Under the pieces are notes generated by a model. That model had not been told where the DNA came from, searched no databases, and saw only the letters and a list, made by a program, of their open reading frames with translations. The translations under genes and the position numbers were made by a program. From Astrocystis sublimbata (taxonomy: Eukaryota > Ascomycota > Sordariomycetes > Xylariales > Xylariaceae), in NCBI GenBank assembly GCA_022453515.1, contig JAJNNY010000065.1, forward strand, positions 1 through 64,000: a stretch of DNA of 64,000 nucleotides. Reading direction: 5' to 3'. Within the stretch, counting starts at the first letter, position 1. Every line of letters begins with the position of its first letter. This document shows positions 19,732 through 32,105 of the stretch, one piece after another.

Positions 19732-20888
19732 AGGGTGACGAGTGGGTTTCTCATAGCCAGAGTTTCTTCTAAGCCCATGCTTAGCTTGGAAAGACATCTC
19801 GTGTGTATCATGCGAAGAGTAGAGGGTAGAGGCAGCGGCCGTGAAAAGTGAACACAATGGTACATTTGGTCTGGGGAGAGTCAGGGGAGGGAGGCAATCT
19901 TGGTAAGGTGGCACTAAAGTCACTAACACCCTGCACCTACCTACCTAAGATATGATTTGTGGTGTCTTTTTTCTTTCTTTTCATCATAATTGGTTGACTT
20001 TCTTTCCCTTTGTCATATATCCGGTGTACACACATCGTAACAAAAGCAAACAAGTTCGCAGAGAGAGATTGTTGATACCTCTACGATTACGCATCTAATA
20101 GATAGACTAGTTAGCATCTGTTTTCCATTGTACGAAGGTTACGAACTTATGTTGTATTCATGTATGTATGTAGCGAATAAATAGATTGCGATTCTTTTCG
20201 AGACACAAATTTGACCACAGGTGAACCTGACGACATTAAGCTTAGGCCGTTAACTAAAACTTAACCTCGAGATGCGTAAAGGGAATGTGAACGTCTAGAC
20301 AAGGATCAAGAGCAAGTAAGTAAGCCTTCTGTATCTAAATACAATAATCGCCATTCTTTGTAACCACCTTAAGATTGGCCAGTCGCCGAATAGCTCATCC
20401 GGATATCAGACACAGTGTTTAGGGAAGATGATCTGACACATATGTTGCTCAGGATATCTTCTAGATTCTATCTAGAGCTACTACGATTACTAAGTAGGAT
20501 ATAGCTGCTATGTTTGATCAATGCACCCTACATACAATTTGCAGAAGAAAAATCATTTGACGTATTGGTATATAAATCGAAACACTAATCGCGGTTTTGC
20601 CACCCTTAATGTAGTTGCGTGCTTGCTTGCTTTGCTTGCTATGCGAATTCTCTCTCTTCTATGTGCCAAATATATTCATGTGTCCCATTGCAGATTTTTC
20701 ATGATGCAAACTTAAAGTTGCAAGACCACCCAAATGTTTTCTCGCAACACTTATAGTAAAGCCTCCTCCCTGCCTGTCCCATTCCAGAAAAATGCACATA
20801 CCCGGACCGCAGGACGTGCGCTCTTGCATTTGCTTCTCATTATTAAGCTGGTCTAAAATTTGGGGTATCGCTATTGATCAAAGATGTT
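19732..20888. other. Intergenic, convergent 3' regions
   Basis: These 1.16 kb lie between the 3' ends of the Nudix-like gene and cla4. The tract is AT-rich with AATAAA-like signals (for example near 20175). Only short frames occur. No RNA gene was seen. Confidence 0.65.
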
Positions 20889-23814
20889 TTATTTGGCATG
20901 CTTTCGGAAGGCGAGCAGTTCGGATAGGCTGGGCAACGGGCAACCGTGCTTCAGGAAATCGTGCTGAAGGAGCTCGTCGGCAGAGGCACGGCTCTTGACG
21001 TCGACACACAAACAGACGGACAAGAAAGCTTTCAGCTCTTTACTGAGTTTTTCAGGCTTCTTGAGGCGGGGGGTGCCGTTAGTCGCGATGAGGTAAAGGG
21101 CCTTGAGAGGCTCCTCATTCAGGTAAGGAGGCTCGGACTCGATCATCTCAATCGCCATGATACCCAAAGACCATATATCGACCTTGGGACCGTATTCCTT
21201 CTGCTTGACAACTTCAGGTGCCATCCAGTAAGGCGTGCCAACCATAGTGGCGCGCTTCGATTTGGTCTCAGTGAGCTTGGCGCAGAATCCGAAATCGGCT
21301 TCGTTTGGTTAGCGGGGCGAAGAAAGATCCGAAAGGGACCTTGAATGTTGATGGTGGAACTCACTGATCTTCACATTGCCGCGAGCGTCCAAGAGAACAT
21401 TGTCACTCTTGATATCACGGTGGATAATATTCTGAGAGTGGAGATGTTGCAATCCTCGGCAGGTCTATGATCATGTTAGAGATGCTTCATTTTCAAGGCA
21501 TGCGCGGCAGAAAATTGGCTTACCTCAAGGCAGATAGTCGAGATTTGTTCCTCGGTGATGACGGGGTTATTGTCGATGACATCTGTCAGGGCACCACCTT
21601 CCATGTATTCCATGACAACCCACAGCTCGGAATTGTTGTTACGAAGAAATGCGTCGAGGAAATTGACAATGTTGCGATGCTTGCTGTCTTTCATGACCAT
21701 AATCTCATTTACAATCAGTTCCTTGCGGGGTTGGTGCGCCAAATCCATCTGTTTGATGGCAACTTGAGCCCGAGAGCCAAAGTTACGGAGAACATCCCGA
21801 GCAACTGGCGAGACGGCACCCTCTTTGACCTTTGCCACATAGACTGAACCAGAAGCACCTTGACCAATCTTCTTCTGCTTAGAGTAAGACATGTTGGGGT
21901 CGTCTTTTGATACGGCTTCAATTAGCTTGGCCATAACCTCCTTTTCGGACATTGTTGACATCCGGACATCTTGCTTTCGCTCCGTCGGTGGTGGCTTGGC
22001 TGTAAGAGCTGCTTCAGCAGCTTTGATGCCATCGTTCTGCGGAGGCGGACTAGGCTTCGCTGGCACGTTTAATGGCTTTACAGAAGGACCAGGTAAGCGA
22101 GACGGGGATTCGTTCTGTCCATTCGCACGAGGTTGAGATGATCCGTTGGCGTTGCCACCGTTAGGATATCTTGAAGTAGGGGATGACTGATCAGCTCGTG
22201 GGGGCGCACGTTGTGCGCCTTGCTGAGGGTCTCGGGACTGTGGTACTGAGCCTTGCTGTGCCATGGGTGGCCTTGAAGACATGGTAGGTGGCGGAGGAGC
22301 GGGCCGTTGTTCTTTACGAACGCCGTTGGGTTGGTTTGCGGGTTTTGGCGCAGGGGGCGCTGCTCGTGAGGGGTTGAATTTGTCTGTCGCCGGGGGACCA
22401 CCATATCCGCCAATCTCCTGTTTAGCCATGGGTGTTTTCTTCTGCGGAAGCGAGGCGTTGTAAGCTTCCATCTCCCGCCTATTCTGTTCATCAATATCTC
22501 TCTGCCTCTCTAGTCTTTGACGTTGCTCTTCTCGAGACGCATCTGGTGGTACGTAGTTGGGTGCCATGTTCTGCATCTGTTGTCGCTGCTGCATCGGGTT
22601 CTCCGATGGCGGCGGCGGCCTCGGGGGCGCATTTTGCTGTTGTGGCATATTACCATAGTTGGCCTTTTGTTGAGGCGGAGGAGGCCTGGGAGGCGCAACA
22701 GAGGCGCCGCCGGCATTGTACCCAAGCTGGTTGTTTCCCTGAACACCAGGAGGAGGAGTTGGTGTTAAGCTAGAGTACTGCTGGGGATTCTCCGCACGCT
22801 TGGTTAAGTCTGAGTAGAAATCGAGGACCTCGAAGACAGCTTGAGGGTTACGCTCATAATCCTCTTTCGTGATGGCAGAGGAGTTCAGCAGCTTGGACCA
22901 CTCTGGCGGAAGTCCTACAAATTGACCAGTCTGCGGATCGAAGCCAACGTGGACCGCATGCGAGAAGTTGGTAGGATTGCTAACCCCGCCCATGGTAGGA
23001 CATCGACCATAGAGGAGATCAATCCAATCATAGAGGTCATCGTCTGACTTGACTCGTATGTTCAGCGTCCTGATCGAGTTGTCGTCGTCGCCGGGACTAT
23101 TGGACGAGCCGTTGACGTGTCTTTTGATCTCAAAGATGGTGCCAGCAGCCTCCACCCTACCAACATTCACCACATCCTTGAGGTACAGGGTGTATGAGAC
23201 TTTGCCGCCTTCAGTCTTGTGAAAATCAAGATGCTCTTTTCGCAGTATTAGGTATTTTTGTTTCCACGGCTGAATGAAATTACGGCTCTCTTTCACCTGC
23301 GCCCAACCTTCTTTGATCACAGCGACTCCACCCATGCCGTCGGTCTGATTCGACCGCTCACGGGCTAGGGGAAGCGAGATCGTTGAGCCGGTATATGTGG
23401 TAGTGGCGGTGCGTGTTATGGGTGATCCGACCATGTTCGCCATGCTGCCCGGCATGTTGGTGTTGGGTGTCAGGGCGAGCCGTGGCCGGTCAGTGGGTGG
23501 CCGCGGTGCTGGGCCGGGATTCATGAACGAGGTGTTGTTCGCATACATGCTGTGCAGATAAGATTAGCTAGCGTCGGCCAACCGCACGGGAGCGTTTCCA
23601 GGGCAATGTGACGGCGACCGCGACTGCGCCAGCTTCGGAGGCCAGCTTCGGTGCTCGCATCGCCAACCGAAGCCGAACGGAGACATGGTTGCGCTAACGG
23701 GGTCCATGGCCCCGCACTCGTGGGAACTCATCGACACCCATGCTGAGACAAGTAGGTCACAGGAGAGACAGGGTGGTGATATAGATCTGACACATACCCG
23801 TTCGGTGCCGACAT
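20889..23814 (-). CDS. cla4: p21-activated protein kinase Cla4 (PH, CRIB, kinase)
   Basis: The model is complement(join(20889..21298,21365..21464,21524..23549,23798..23814)), 850 aa. The tiny first exon encodes MSAPNG and is joined in phase to [13 protein letters not shown] across a 248 nt intron. A PH domain spans residues about 84-190 ([10 protein letters not shown] to DWIDLLYGR). It is followed by a CRIB Cdc42-binding motif (ISxP-type: [17 protein letters not shown]). A long Pro/Gln-rich linker follows, then an STE20-type kinase from about residue 561. The kinase has the glycine loop [13 protein letters not shown] lysine, HRDIKSDN loop, DFG and [10 protein letters not shown]. The order PH-CRIB-kinase distinguishes Cla4 from Ste20, which lacks the PH domain. 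It acts downstream of Cdc42/Rac in polarity, septation and septin organisation. The kinase end [10 protein letters not shown]...FRKHAK looks complete. Confidence 0.96.
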
Positions 23815-26800
23815 GGTGAGGGATATGTATTAGGATGATGTCGTCGATTGACTCGCGGGCTTATCGTAGAAAGAGGCGCTGTAGAACGCTGGACAGGTTG
23901 GGCATCCAGATCTTGCGCACCCTGGCACTTCTTGAATGTCAGCACCGTCAGTCGCTATTTGCTGCGCAGAGGGGCGCCGCTCTGTGGTTTCTCAGCGTCC
24001 GCAAGCTGGACGGCTAAGGCGAGGTTGATCTGAACAAAGTTGGATTGCGTCTGTGACCAAGTCCGTTAGGAGGAAAGTGTTTCACCAAAGAGAGGTTGTC
24101 AGCGAGAGAAGACTCGAGTTCTGCTTCAGGCGGGTCCGGGCGGGCGAGGATGCTTGATGCTCGATGCTTGATGCTTGATGTAGACGGGAGACGAGGTAGA
24201 CTCGGCCTCGGGAGGATCTGCTGCTGCTGCGTCGGTCGGGTCGGCGCGTGCTGACTCTTGAGGCACAGACAGCAGTTCAGGCTTGAGTCCGAGACAGGGC
24301 CGGGCAGAGGACGAGCATGAAAGAAGGCGATGGCTCGGCTCTGGCGTCGGGATTGACGCCTGGGTTGGATCACAGGTTGCAGGTTGGGTGCAGGCACTTG
24401 GCGGCGAAGTGGGCGACGCCTTGACTGCACGGCGCGCAGACGCTTGCTGGCCGACCAGTGGGCGTTTACCTGGTGGGCATGGATCCCGCAACGGGCGTGG
24501 TGTGGTTTGGATTCCTGGATGCACGATTCACGATTGGAACAGAAGACGCCCGGTGTCGTCTGCGTGCAGGCGTGCAGAATACGTGGTATGGTACGTGGTG
24601 TACGTGGTATACGTGGGCCGTAGGAAACGGGGAGTAGAGGAGAGAGGGTTGTCGAGTGGAAAGGGATGCTACCGTAGGTATTATTCCCAGGAGCGCCAGG
24701 CTCGTCAGGCAAGGCCCAGCGAGCCCAGGAGGGCCATTGTTGGCGGGGGCGGCGTCGCGGGATTGGCCAGTCAGCCTGGGCCAGCACAGGGGGCCGCAAC
24801 AGCGGCAACACACGCCTACGGGGGGGCTCCAGTCTGCTCTGCTGCAGGCAGGTGTAAGTGGCAGAGTACCTTAACCACCAAACCGCTCCTGTTCTCCGAC
24901 CCCAGCTTATGACCAATGTCCCCAGCACCTAACCTTACTTACTTAGGTATCTACGTAGTCAGGGGATCCGCTAGCGGATCCAGGAGATAAAGCCTACAAA
25001 TGTACCTATCTAGCTCTAGTAGGTAAGCACCTATAAGAGGCGGCTCGGTGGGCATCGTCCGGCCGCACCTGGTACTGAACGAGAGTGTCGAGATGTTTAT
25101 TAGGTACCATTGTTGCTTGCTGTAGTAGGCATCTTGGAGGATGGGGGAGTAAGGGGCAGGCAGTAATCCAACAACAACCACGACGTCAACACAAACCTTG
25201 AAACGCGGATGGCAATCACGTCGAATGTACGTGGGCATGAAAGTTTAATCAAGCTTGTAATAGTCTATTTCGCTTCGGATCGTAACTATACACACACACG
25301 GGCTATAAGCGAAAGAAGCTCAATGTTACTTAGGTCGTCGTTAAGCTTAATTTAACAAGGACCTATACCAACTGAGCATATTGCACAAGGAGCCTCTCGA
25401 GCCTCTGGTGTTTGAAGGCCGAATAATGATGTATGGTAACTTCCAAGTTTGGACGGATGGCCTTGTCTGGTCTTGAAAGGAGGAATATCTCAAGGATTTA
25501 TGGTAGGAGACGGCAAAAGCACCCCCTGGGGGCTCGCTGCACTGCAACACGGCTGGTTCCGTTCCTCTGGTATAGTTTCCCATCCATATTCTAAATGAAA
25601 TATCGCTCAAATCTGAGCTGGGATTATTGATGAAATGCAAGCTTCCAAGCAGAGCAAAAAAAAGTCTGTGCAGGAAACAAGCGAGAAGATAAAGTGATCA
25701 ATCAGTAGGTAGGCTTATGTAAGCAGGTGTAAATACAGTAGGTAGGAGGTAGCTGGGCAGTTGGATGAGAGTTGTCTGATAGGTTACGCATATACTTATA
25801 GGTACTTACCTAAGATGCTAAGTATCCTCCAAAGCCACCAGATCAGGACCCGAAAACCCGCACAAACAATCTTCGCATCTCAAGTGATCACTGATCAACT
25901 TCGTCCTGCTCGTATCGCACCAGTTGTTGTGTCCTTGGTTTCCCTTCGCCCAACCCCAGCCATTGCGGTACCTGTCGGCAGCGGCCGGAGACTCCTTTCC
26001 CGAGGCCTTGGGTGAAGGAGGCTGCGCCATTCCGCGTCTAAGGTTAAATTGCCGCATTGCGTGTGCCGAGATAGGGGCCGTCCCGCGTCGAAAAGATGAC
26101 GGTGACCTGAACTACTCGCTACCTACGTGCAAAGGACGGTCTCATGGCCTTTGTTCAGTGCTCGGGTTATCATCCACGCAAGATTGGCAACATAACAACC
26201 ATGAATGCTGTGTGGAGATGGCGCTGGTGGACCGTGGCGGGCACGCACACCTCTCGACCTCTCTTTCTTTACTCGAGGAAAGATAACCCACAATCCCACA
26301 ATCTTTGCTGGCAAGACTCCATCTTCGGTCCATCTTGCTCAGCATGACGTTGCCTAACCGAACAGAAACAATTTCCAGGGATTCATACAGGGAAGCCCAT
26401 CGACGCATCGCTCATGCTTCTCTGACACAAGAACCTCCCTCGCCTCCCTCGCCAGCCTAACCTAGGTAGAAAAAGCTAGCGAGGCTAGACAGCTGACATC
26501 GGCAGATGTTCCCTTTGGACAAGACCCAACATGAGCCAAAACGCACTGCTCCTCCACTGTAATATCTGACGGAATCTTCAAGAGAAGCCTCCACATAGAT
26601 ACCTAGGTATACTGCTTGAGGTAAGATTCTCCGGGACCCAAGTGCATCAGGCACTGATTTCAGTTCCAGTGCAAAATGACCTCATCGTCCGTCGCATCGC
26701 ATCGCATCATGTTTACTGTGAAACTTAAAATGGATTGCTCCTACTCCTGAAGCGTCGTCTCCATGCTGCTTGACTTTTCACTATCAGAGTGAAATAGCAT

Positions 26801-27966
26801 TACAAAGCTGGGCAATTTTATGTGTATCTTCAGTTGGACAGACTACTTGGTACTACTACATGCCCTCACTGTTCGAATGTCGTCTATCGTACCCAAACGG
26901 CCATCTGATGTACGGTCCTGTTCCGTTACTTACACAGGTACATACTTAGGCGCGTCGCATCTTAGCGAATGTGTTTCAAAAATAGCCTGGCTTCACGTTG
27001 CCTCGGCGCAGCAGCGGGAAGTACAAGCTCCCCTGATTCCAGGCGATCGCAGATGCACCTGTGAGACTGGCGACAAACCATAGAGCGGGGATCCGCGCCT
27101 GGTAAGCCTCTCCGCTGGCTTGGCTGGTGTCCTGTTGGCGGGATGGGTGGATCGGCGGTAAAAACAAAGCGCCTCTGTTTCTGGTTTGCGGATTTGTCGC
27201 AGCCCCTGTTGTCGCTTCGCATCATTGGCTACATACCTGCCATGCCTGCCTACCTATACCCACTTAGGTAGCATCCGTACCGAGGGAGATCGGGAGATGT
27301 GAAGAACTGGAAATGTGAGTCAACATACTGACTACGAAACTCAACGTATTGAGTGTACAGGCTACTACTGTAGTTTGGACCGGAATTCCGGTATGGAGGA
27401 GGCTACGTCTGTGGATAGCTTCTAAGGCAGAATGCGAGGCTCACTCGGAAGAGGGCAGATTTTGAACATCTGAAACTCACCACTTGTGAAGCTCATCGTG
27501 CTGGGAACATTCATCCCAAGTAGAAGTGTTAACAATAAATTCCTCAGTGTACCCATTTCATGACCGACCAACGTTACCTACATGTAGGTAGGTACCGATC
27601 GATTTAGGCATTGTTCTTCTGGCATGCATGTAGATATAAAAATGCCCGACATGTCTGCTTCGCCTAGGGAGCAAGGGGTACCGCCAGGTGCTTCCGCTTA
27701 TCAGTTTATCAGCCGTAGCCCCTCATTGAGCTGCCGCGTCCGATACCCCACCACAGCAGGTGCTTCCCGAGTGGGGCTTTCTGCTCCTTTCACGCTAGAG
27801 GCGGCCCACTCTAAGAGAGCCTATCTACCTGGGCATGGACCCACCAAAATTTTCAAGATTGTTTAACCTCTGGACGCAGCTGAGCTTGCTCGAGGGTAGT
27901 CGGGCACTCAATCCTTCCGACTGAATTGTGACGAACACGATATTCCATCGCACCGCCTGCTCCAAT
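23815..27966. other. Long intergenic region, divergent promoters of cla4 and rpf1
   Basis: This 4.15 kb region lies between divergent genes. The first 1.1 kb is GC-rich with short CGTGGTA and GATGCTT near-repeats (24150-24180, 24590-24620) and open frames on both strands that lack any protein character. Copies of the AGGTA palindromic motif occur at about 24941, 26460, 26601, 27261 and 27575-27596. A perfect palindrome sits at 24964. I see no gene. Confidence 0.6.
24964..24981. repeat. 18-bp perfect palindrome
   Basis: GGATCCGCTAGCGGATCC is its own reverse complement, with no spacer. It lies in the intergenic DNA upstream of cla4. It could be a dimeric protein binding site or chance. Confidence 0.8.
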
Positions 27967-29835
27967 ATGGCGTCGCACAGAAATCGCTCTCTGGCGCAGA
28001 AGACGGCCCGTGCTAAAGAAAGGAGAGAGAAAAGATTCGCCATCAAGAGGGAAGAGAAGAAAGACCCATCTCTCAGAGCCGCTAGACTTGAGAAGAACAA
28101 GCCACGTACCTTGGACCAAAAACGAGTATGGGACGATGTCGACGACGACGAGTTGACGAGCAGCGTCGATCTACAGGCACTCCGGCGAAAGCGCATGCGA
28201 CAGGCCGAAGACGCCGAACGAGAGGCGGCCGAGGCAGAGCAGCCCGGAGACACCCAACAGGATGAAGACGATGCCGACAGCATGCTGGATTTCAACGAAG
28301 ATGAAGACGAGGACGAAGAAGACGCCGAAGCCAACCCCGACGACTCGGCTGCCCAACCACGTCCTAGACAGAACAGCCTCGCGCCGTCCATCACCTCAAC
28401 CAACATAGACATCACACCCGAGTCACTTCTCGCCAAATTTCCTTCGCTCTTCTCAGAAAACTCCCGTCCCGCGGAACCGAAAAGTGCGTACACACCTGTC
28501 CCACGCAGGGCGAAACGAGGAAGTTTCTCGCTCCGAGTTGAACACCATACTAAATCGCAACACAGTCTTAATAACGACTAGTCTGAATTCCACACTTCAC
28601 GCAGTCGCGGAGATATTCCAGGGGATCATACCAAACTCGAAATACGTCCCACGATCCGCACACCACTACGTAAGTCAGATAGACGCGACACTGAACAAAT
28701 TATCTGGTCGCTTGTGCGGCTTACACGGGTCATGGCTAAGAGTTTACTACCTTAGGGGCACAAATACAGTGTGCGGGAAATTGCAAAGTTCGCCGAGAAC
28801 CAAGGTTTTTCTTCACTGCTTATAATACGTGAAGATAACAAAAAGCCTATCGGTCTTGATATCGTTGATCTTCCCTCCAAGGTCACTTTCCATTTTAGTA
28901 TGTTGACACCAATCTGCACCGGGCCTTCGTGTGACAGAGTTCGAGTAACGTGATAACCTTTACTAATTGCTCGCCAATTCTTGAAGGCATAAGTTCCTGG
29001 ATCGAAGGCAAAAAACTTGTGAGTGACACTGCTCCCGTGGCTCCATAACACAGATGGTTGAGATTCTGTACAAAAGAGAATTGCTAACCGCTTTGAAATG
29101 AAAGCCTCATCATGGAAATGCGACAAATCACTACCCTGAATTGTTATTAAACAATTTTGCCACGCCTCTTGTGAGTCCTGATTTCTTCTTCTTTTTGGTG
29201 GCAGATTTCATGTTGCAGTTTTCTTTTTCAAACCGCGAAGGTGTGTTCGACCACGGCGAAAGACTGATTGCAAGTATTAAAGGGCTTGGTAACCGCGAAA
29301 ACACTACAATCATTATTCCCTCAGACCCCTGAACTCGGCGGCAGGCAGACTGTGATGTTCCACAACAGTCGCGACTACATATTTTTCCGCAGGCACCGCT
29401 ATATTATCCGCGAGAAAAAGGCGACCGAGAAGAGCGTGGTAGGCGCTGATGGTCAAGAGATGAAAGGAGTTGAGAATATTCGGGCTGGTAAGTTGATGCG
29501 TTCTTTTCCCAGGCGGTTACATCGACGTATTGAGGCGCGGTCATTTGACAGTCTCTTGCACATTGCACATTCTCCATCCCCCCCCCCCCCCCCCCCCCGA
29601 AAAACCCAGAATCGTAAAAACTGACCCATTTCCTTCACAGGCTTGCAAGAATTAGGACCTCGCTTTACTCTCAAGGTATGGTTCTCTCCTTGGTTCTCTC
29701 AAGTATGGGTACTGATTTGAACAGTTACGGCGTATCGACAAGGGGGTAGGCAGAGCTGGCAGTGATCCGAATGATCCATTGCACTGGCAATGGCAAGCCA
29801 AGATGGAGAAGAACCGCAAACGTTTCAACCTGTAG
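27967..29835 (+). CDS. rpf1: Ribosome production factor 1 (Brix-domain protein)
   Basis: This eight-exon gene is join(27967..28483,28566..28669,28756..28897,28987..29018,29105..29170,29283..29487,29641..29675,29725..29835), 403 aa. Every junction was placed by phase and continuity with the Rpf1 family. The amino terminus ([17 protein letters not shown]) is basic, followed by an acidic Asp/Glu stretch near residues 95-125. The Brix domain runs from [14 protein letters not shown] through [64 protein letters not shown] and [18 protein letters not shown]. The protein works in the nucleolus in 60S subunit assembly and early pre-rRNA processing. Two exons are only 32 and 35 nt, so automatic prediction may miss them. 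A 21-base poly-C run lies in the sixth intron. Confidence 0.93.
29578..29598 (+). repeat. Poly-C run (21 bases) in an rpf1 intron
   Basis: A homopolymer of 21 C lies within the intron between exons 6 and 7 of rpf1, 43 nt before the acceptor. Length is likely to vary among isolates or reads. It does not touch coding sequence. Confidence 0.9.
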
Positions 29836-30679
29836 AACCAAATGTCTATAAACAGCGCTTCCTTGAACAGAGTGTGGCAGTCGTATGCTGTCTTGCAACA
29901 ATCAATAGCAACAGGGAAGGACCTGCTACCAGGGCCAGGGCCTGGCACGTAATATTGAACATTAAATGGTCCATTCTTTCTACCAACTATCTAGGCATGC
30001 TAGGTAGTAGTGCAGATTGAGGGACACTTTATCTCTCAACCGCATGCCTGAATGAAGGAATTTGGAAGGTGGGGGGGATAGATACCCATGATGCCTATAT
30101 CAGTAGATTTTTATATATGGCGCGGGGATACAAGCCCAGATGCCACTTACAGTACTATTCGGCCCCCATTCGACAAAGGCACCGCGGAAGCCCGGCGAGT
30201 GCACTAGGCAGACGACCCCAACGTTTGCAAGGATCCAAGCGGAATAGCAACTCGTTAGCGGCCCACCTCTGGGGCAGACCACCGCCACGCTGCACGCATG
30301 ACCGTTATCTGAAACGGGCTGGCTGAGTCCCTCTGGCTGAGTACCTCACCGGCCCAGGACCGCTGATCGCTTATCTCCTTCTCTCCCGATATCTGCCTTA
30401 TGACGAGGACGAATGACCATCGCACGCGTACGCCGCCTGTGTATTCACCCACCACAGCAACCTCCCAGTTGACGATTCCGTCGCGCATACACCTCGGGAT
30501 GACCTCGAAGTGCACCACTCGCTCGCTCCAGACATTGCAGTCGTCAAACTAAATGGCCATCCCGGCCTGCCTATTAAACCAGGGCATATCCACCTCCATG
30601 TCTTAGTAGCATTCGATCCTCGTCCCATATAACCGAATATTGTCGAAGTTACCGGACGCGCCTTGCTCGATCGGTCACG
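29836..30679. other. Intergenic, rpf1 3' end to nucleoside transporter promoter
   Basis: These 844 bp contain a CTAGGCATGCTAGGTAG near-palindrome (29991-30007) and otherwise unremarkable DNA. Frames reach only 87 codons on either strand and none has protein-family character. Confidence 0.6.
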
Positions 30680-32105
30680 ATGGATCGCCTACGGTCGTAC
30701 TTCCAGAAGAGGGAAGCTGAAGAGCAGGAATATCAGCCGCTCTACGAAGATAACGTTGGCCTGGGCCAAGGAGAAGACGACGAAAATGAGACGCCTTTCT
30801 CGTGGGTCGAGTACGGCATCTTCGTCATGCTCGGCGTCGCAATGCTATGGGCCTGGTATATTCACCCTCCATCCACATCATGCACGTGCCGCGAGTGTCT
30901 GTTCTGACTGCCGGAGTAGGAACATGTTCCTCGCTGCTGCGCCCTACTTCCAGCATCGCTTCCAGACGAGCGACTGGGCTCTCCGGAACTTCCAGTCCGC
31001 CATTCTCTCTGTATCAACACTTACCAATCTTGGTGGGATGACCTACCTAGCCAACAAGCAGCAGTCGGCCTCGTACCCCTTCCGTATCAACGCCGCGCTT
31101 TACATCAACATCGCAGTCTTTGCACTCTTGACGGTATCGTCCAAGATGTTCCTCGATGCTACGGCCCCTGTGTACCTCACCTTCATACTGGTCATGGTAG
31201 CCTTGACGGCGTGGGCGTCCGGGCTCATGCAGAATGGCGCGTTCGCATTTGCTTCGAGCTTCGGTAGACCCGAATACATGCAAGCGATCATGGCTGGCCA
31301 GGGCGTCGCTGGCGTCTTGCCGTCCCTCGTCCAGGTCATTTCGGTCCTGGTCGCGCCACCGCCGGATCTGATCTCGGAAGCGGACACGAATGCGCCTGAG
31401 AAGGTAACCTCGGCATTCATCTACTTCTTGACGGCCGTGGTAGTATCAGCCATAGCTGTCGTTGTTTTCATTCCGCTCGTCCAGCGATACACTCAGATGA
31501 TGGAGCGGCGCATGATGGAGACCATGGGCCAGTCTATGAACAGCATCGAAGAGGCCGAACGCGCCTCAAGGAAAGTTGTGAGCATGACCAGGTTGTTCCA
31601 GAAGCTGTACTGGGTCTCTGGTGGCGTTTTCTTATGTTTCGCTGTTACCATGTTCTTCCCGGTCTTGACGCCGAAGATTCTGTCTGTAACAGAGCCGGAT
31701 AATGCGGGTCCTCTGCTGCGGCCGGCGGTCTTCATTCCGCTCGGGTTCTTCTTCTGGAACCTCGGTGACCTGATAGGGCGGGCAGTGCCCCTCGTCTGGT
31801 CCTTACGGCATCGACCAGGTGCTCTGTTCAGCTTCAGCGTTGCGCGCTCAGCGTTCCTACCGCTATATTTCCTCTGCAATATCCACGGCCAGGGCGCAGC
31901 GATCAATAGCGATCTCTTCTACCTGCTGGTTGTCCAGCTCCCATTCGGAGTGACCAACGGCTGGCTGGCGTCCGACTGCATGATGGCTGCAGGCGAGTGG
32001 GTAGACGACCATGAGCGAGAGGCTTCGGGGGGGTTCATGGGGCTCTGCTTAGTCGCCGGTCTGTCGGCCGGCAGCTTGTTGAGTTTCACTGCTGCTGGTA
32101 TTTGA
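30680..32105 (+). CDS. Equilibrative nucleoside transporter (ENT/SLC29 family)
   Basis: Two exons, join(30680..30855,30920..32105), encode 453 aa. The 64 nt intron joins WAW to NMFLAAAPYF, rebuilding the first-helix ENT signature (LLWxWNMF followed by A.PYF). About eleven hydrophobic helices follow. A central hydrophilic loop lies near residues 265-300 (RRMMETMGQSMNSIEEAERASRK at DNA 31506-31574). The NLGDLIGRAVPL segment corresponds to the conserved GR of helix 8. The acidic amino-terminal tail (YQPLYEDN, GEDDENE) is cytosolic and may hold sorting signals. Yeast has one such protein, Fun26, which moves nucleosides and nicotinamide riboside across the vacuolar membrane. Vacuolar location here is inferred by that similarity. 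Confidence 0.92.

Noticed and set aside
24014..24928. 304-codon minus-strand frame and a 209-codon plus-strand frame upstream of cla4
   Set aside because: GC-rich DNA gives long chance frames on both strands. The translations are Arg/Pro/Ser-rich without domain character, and two overlapping antisense genes are unlikely.
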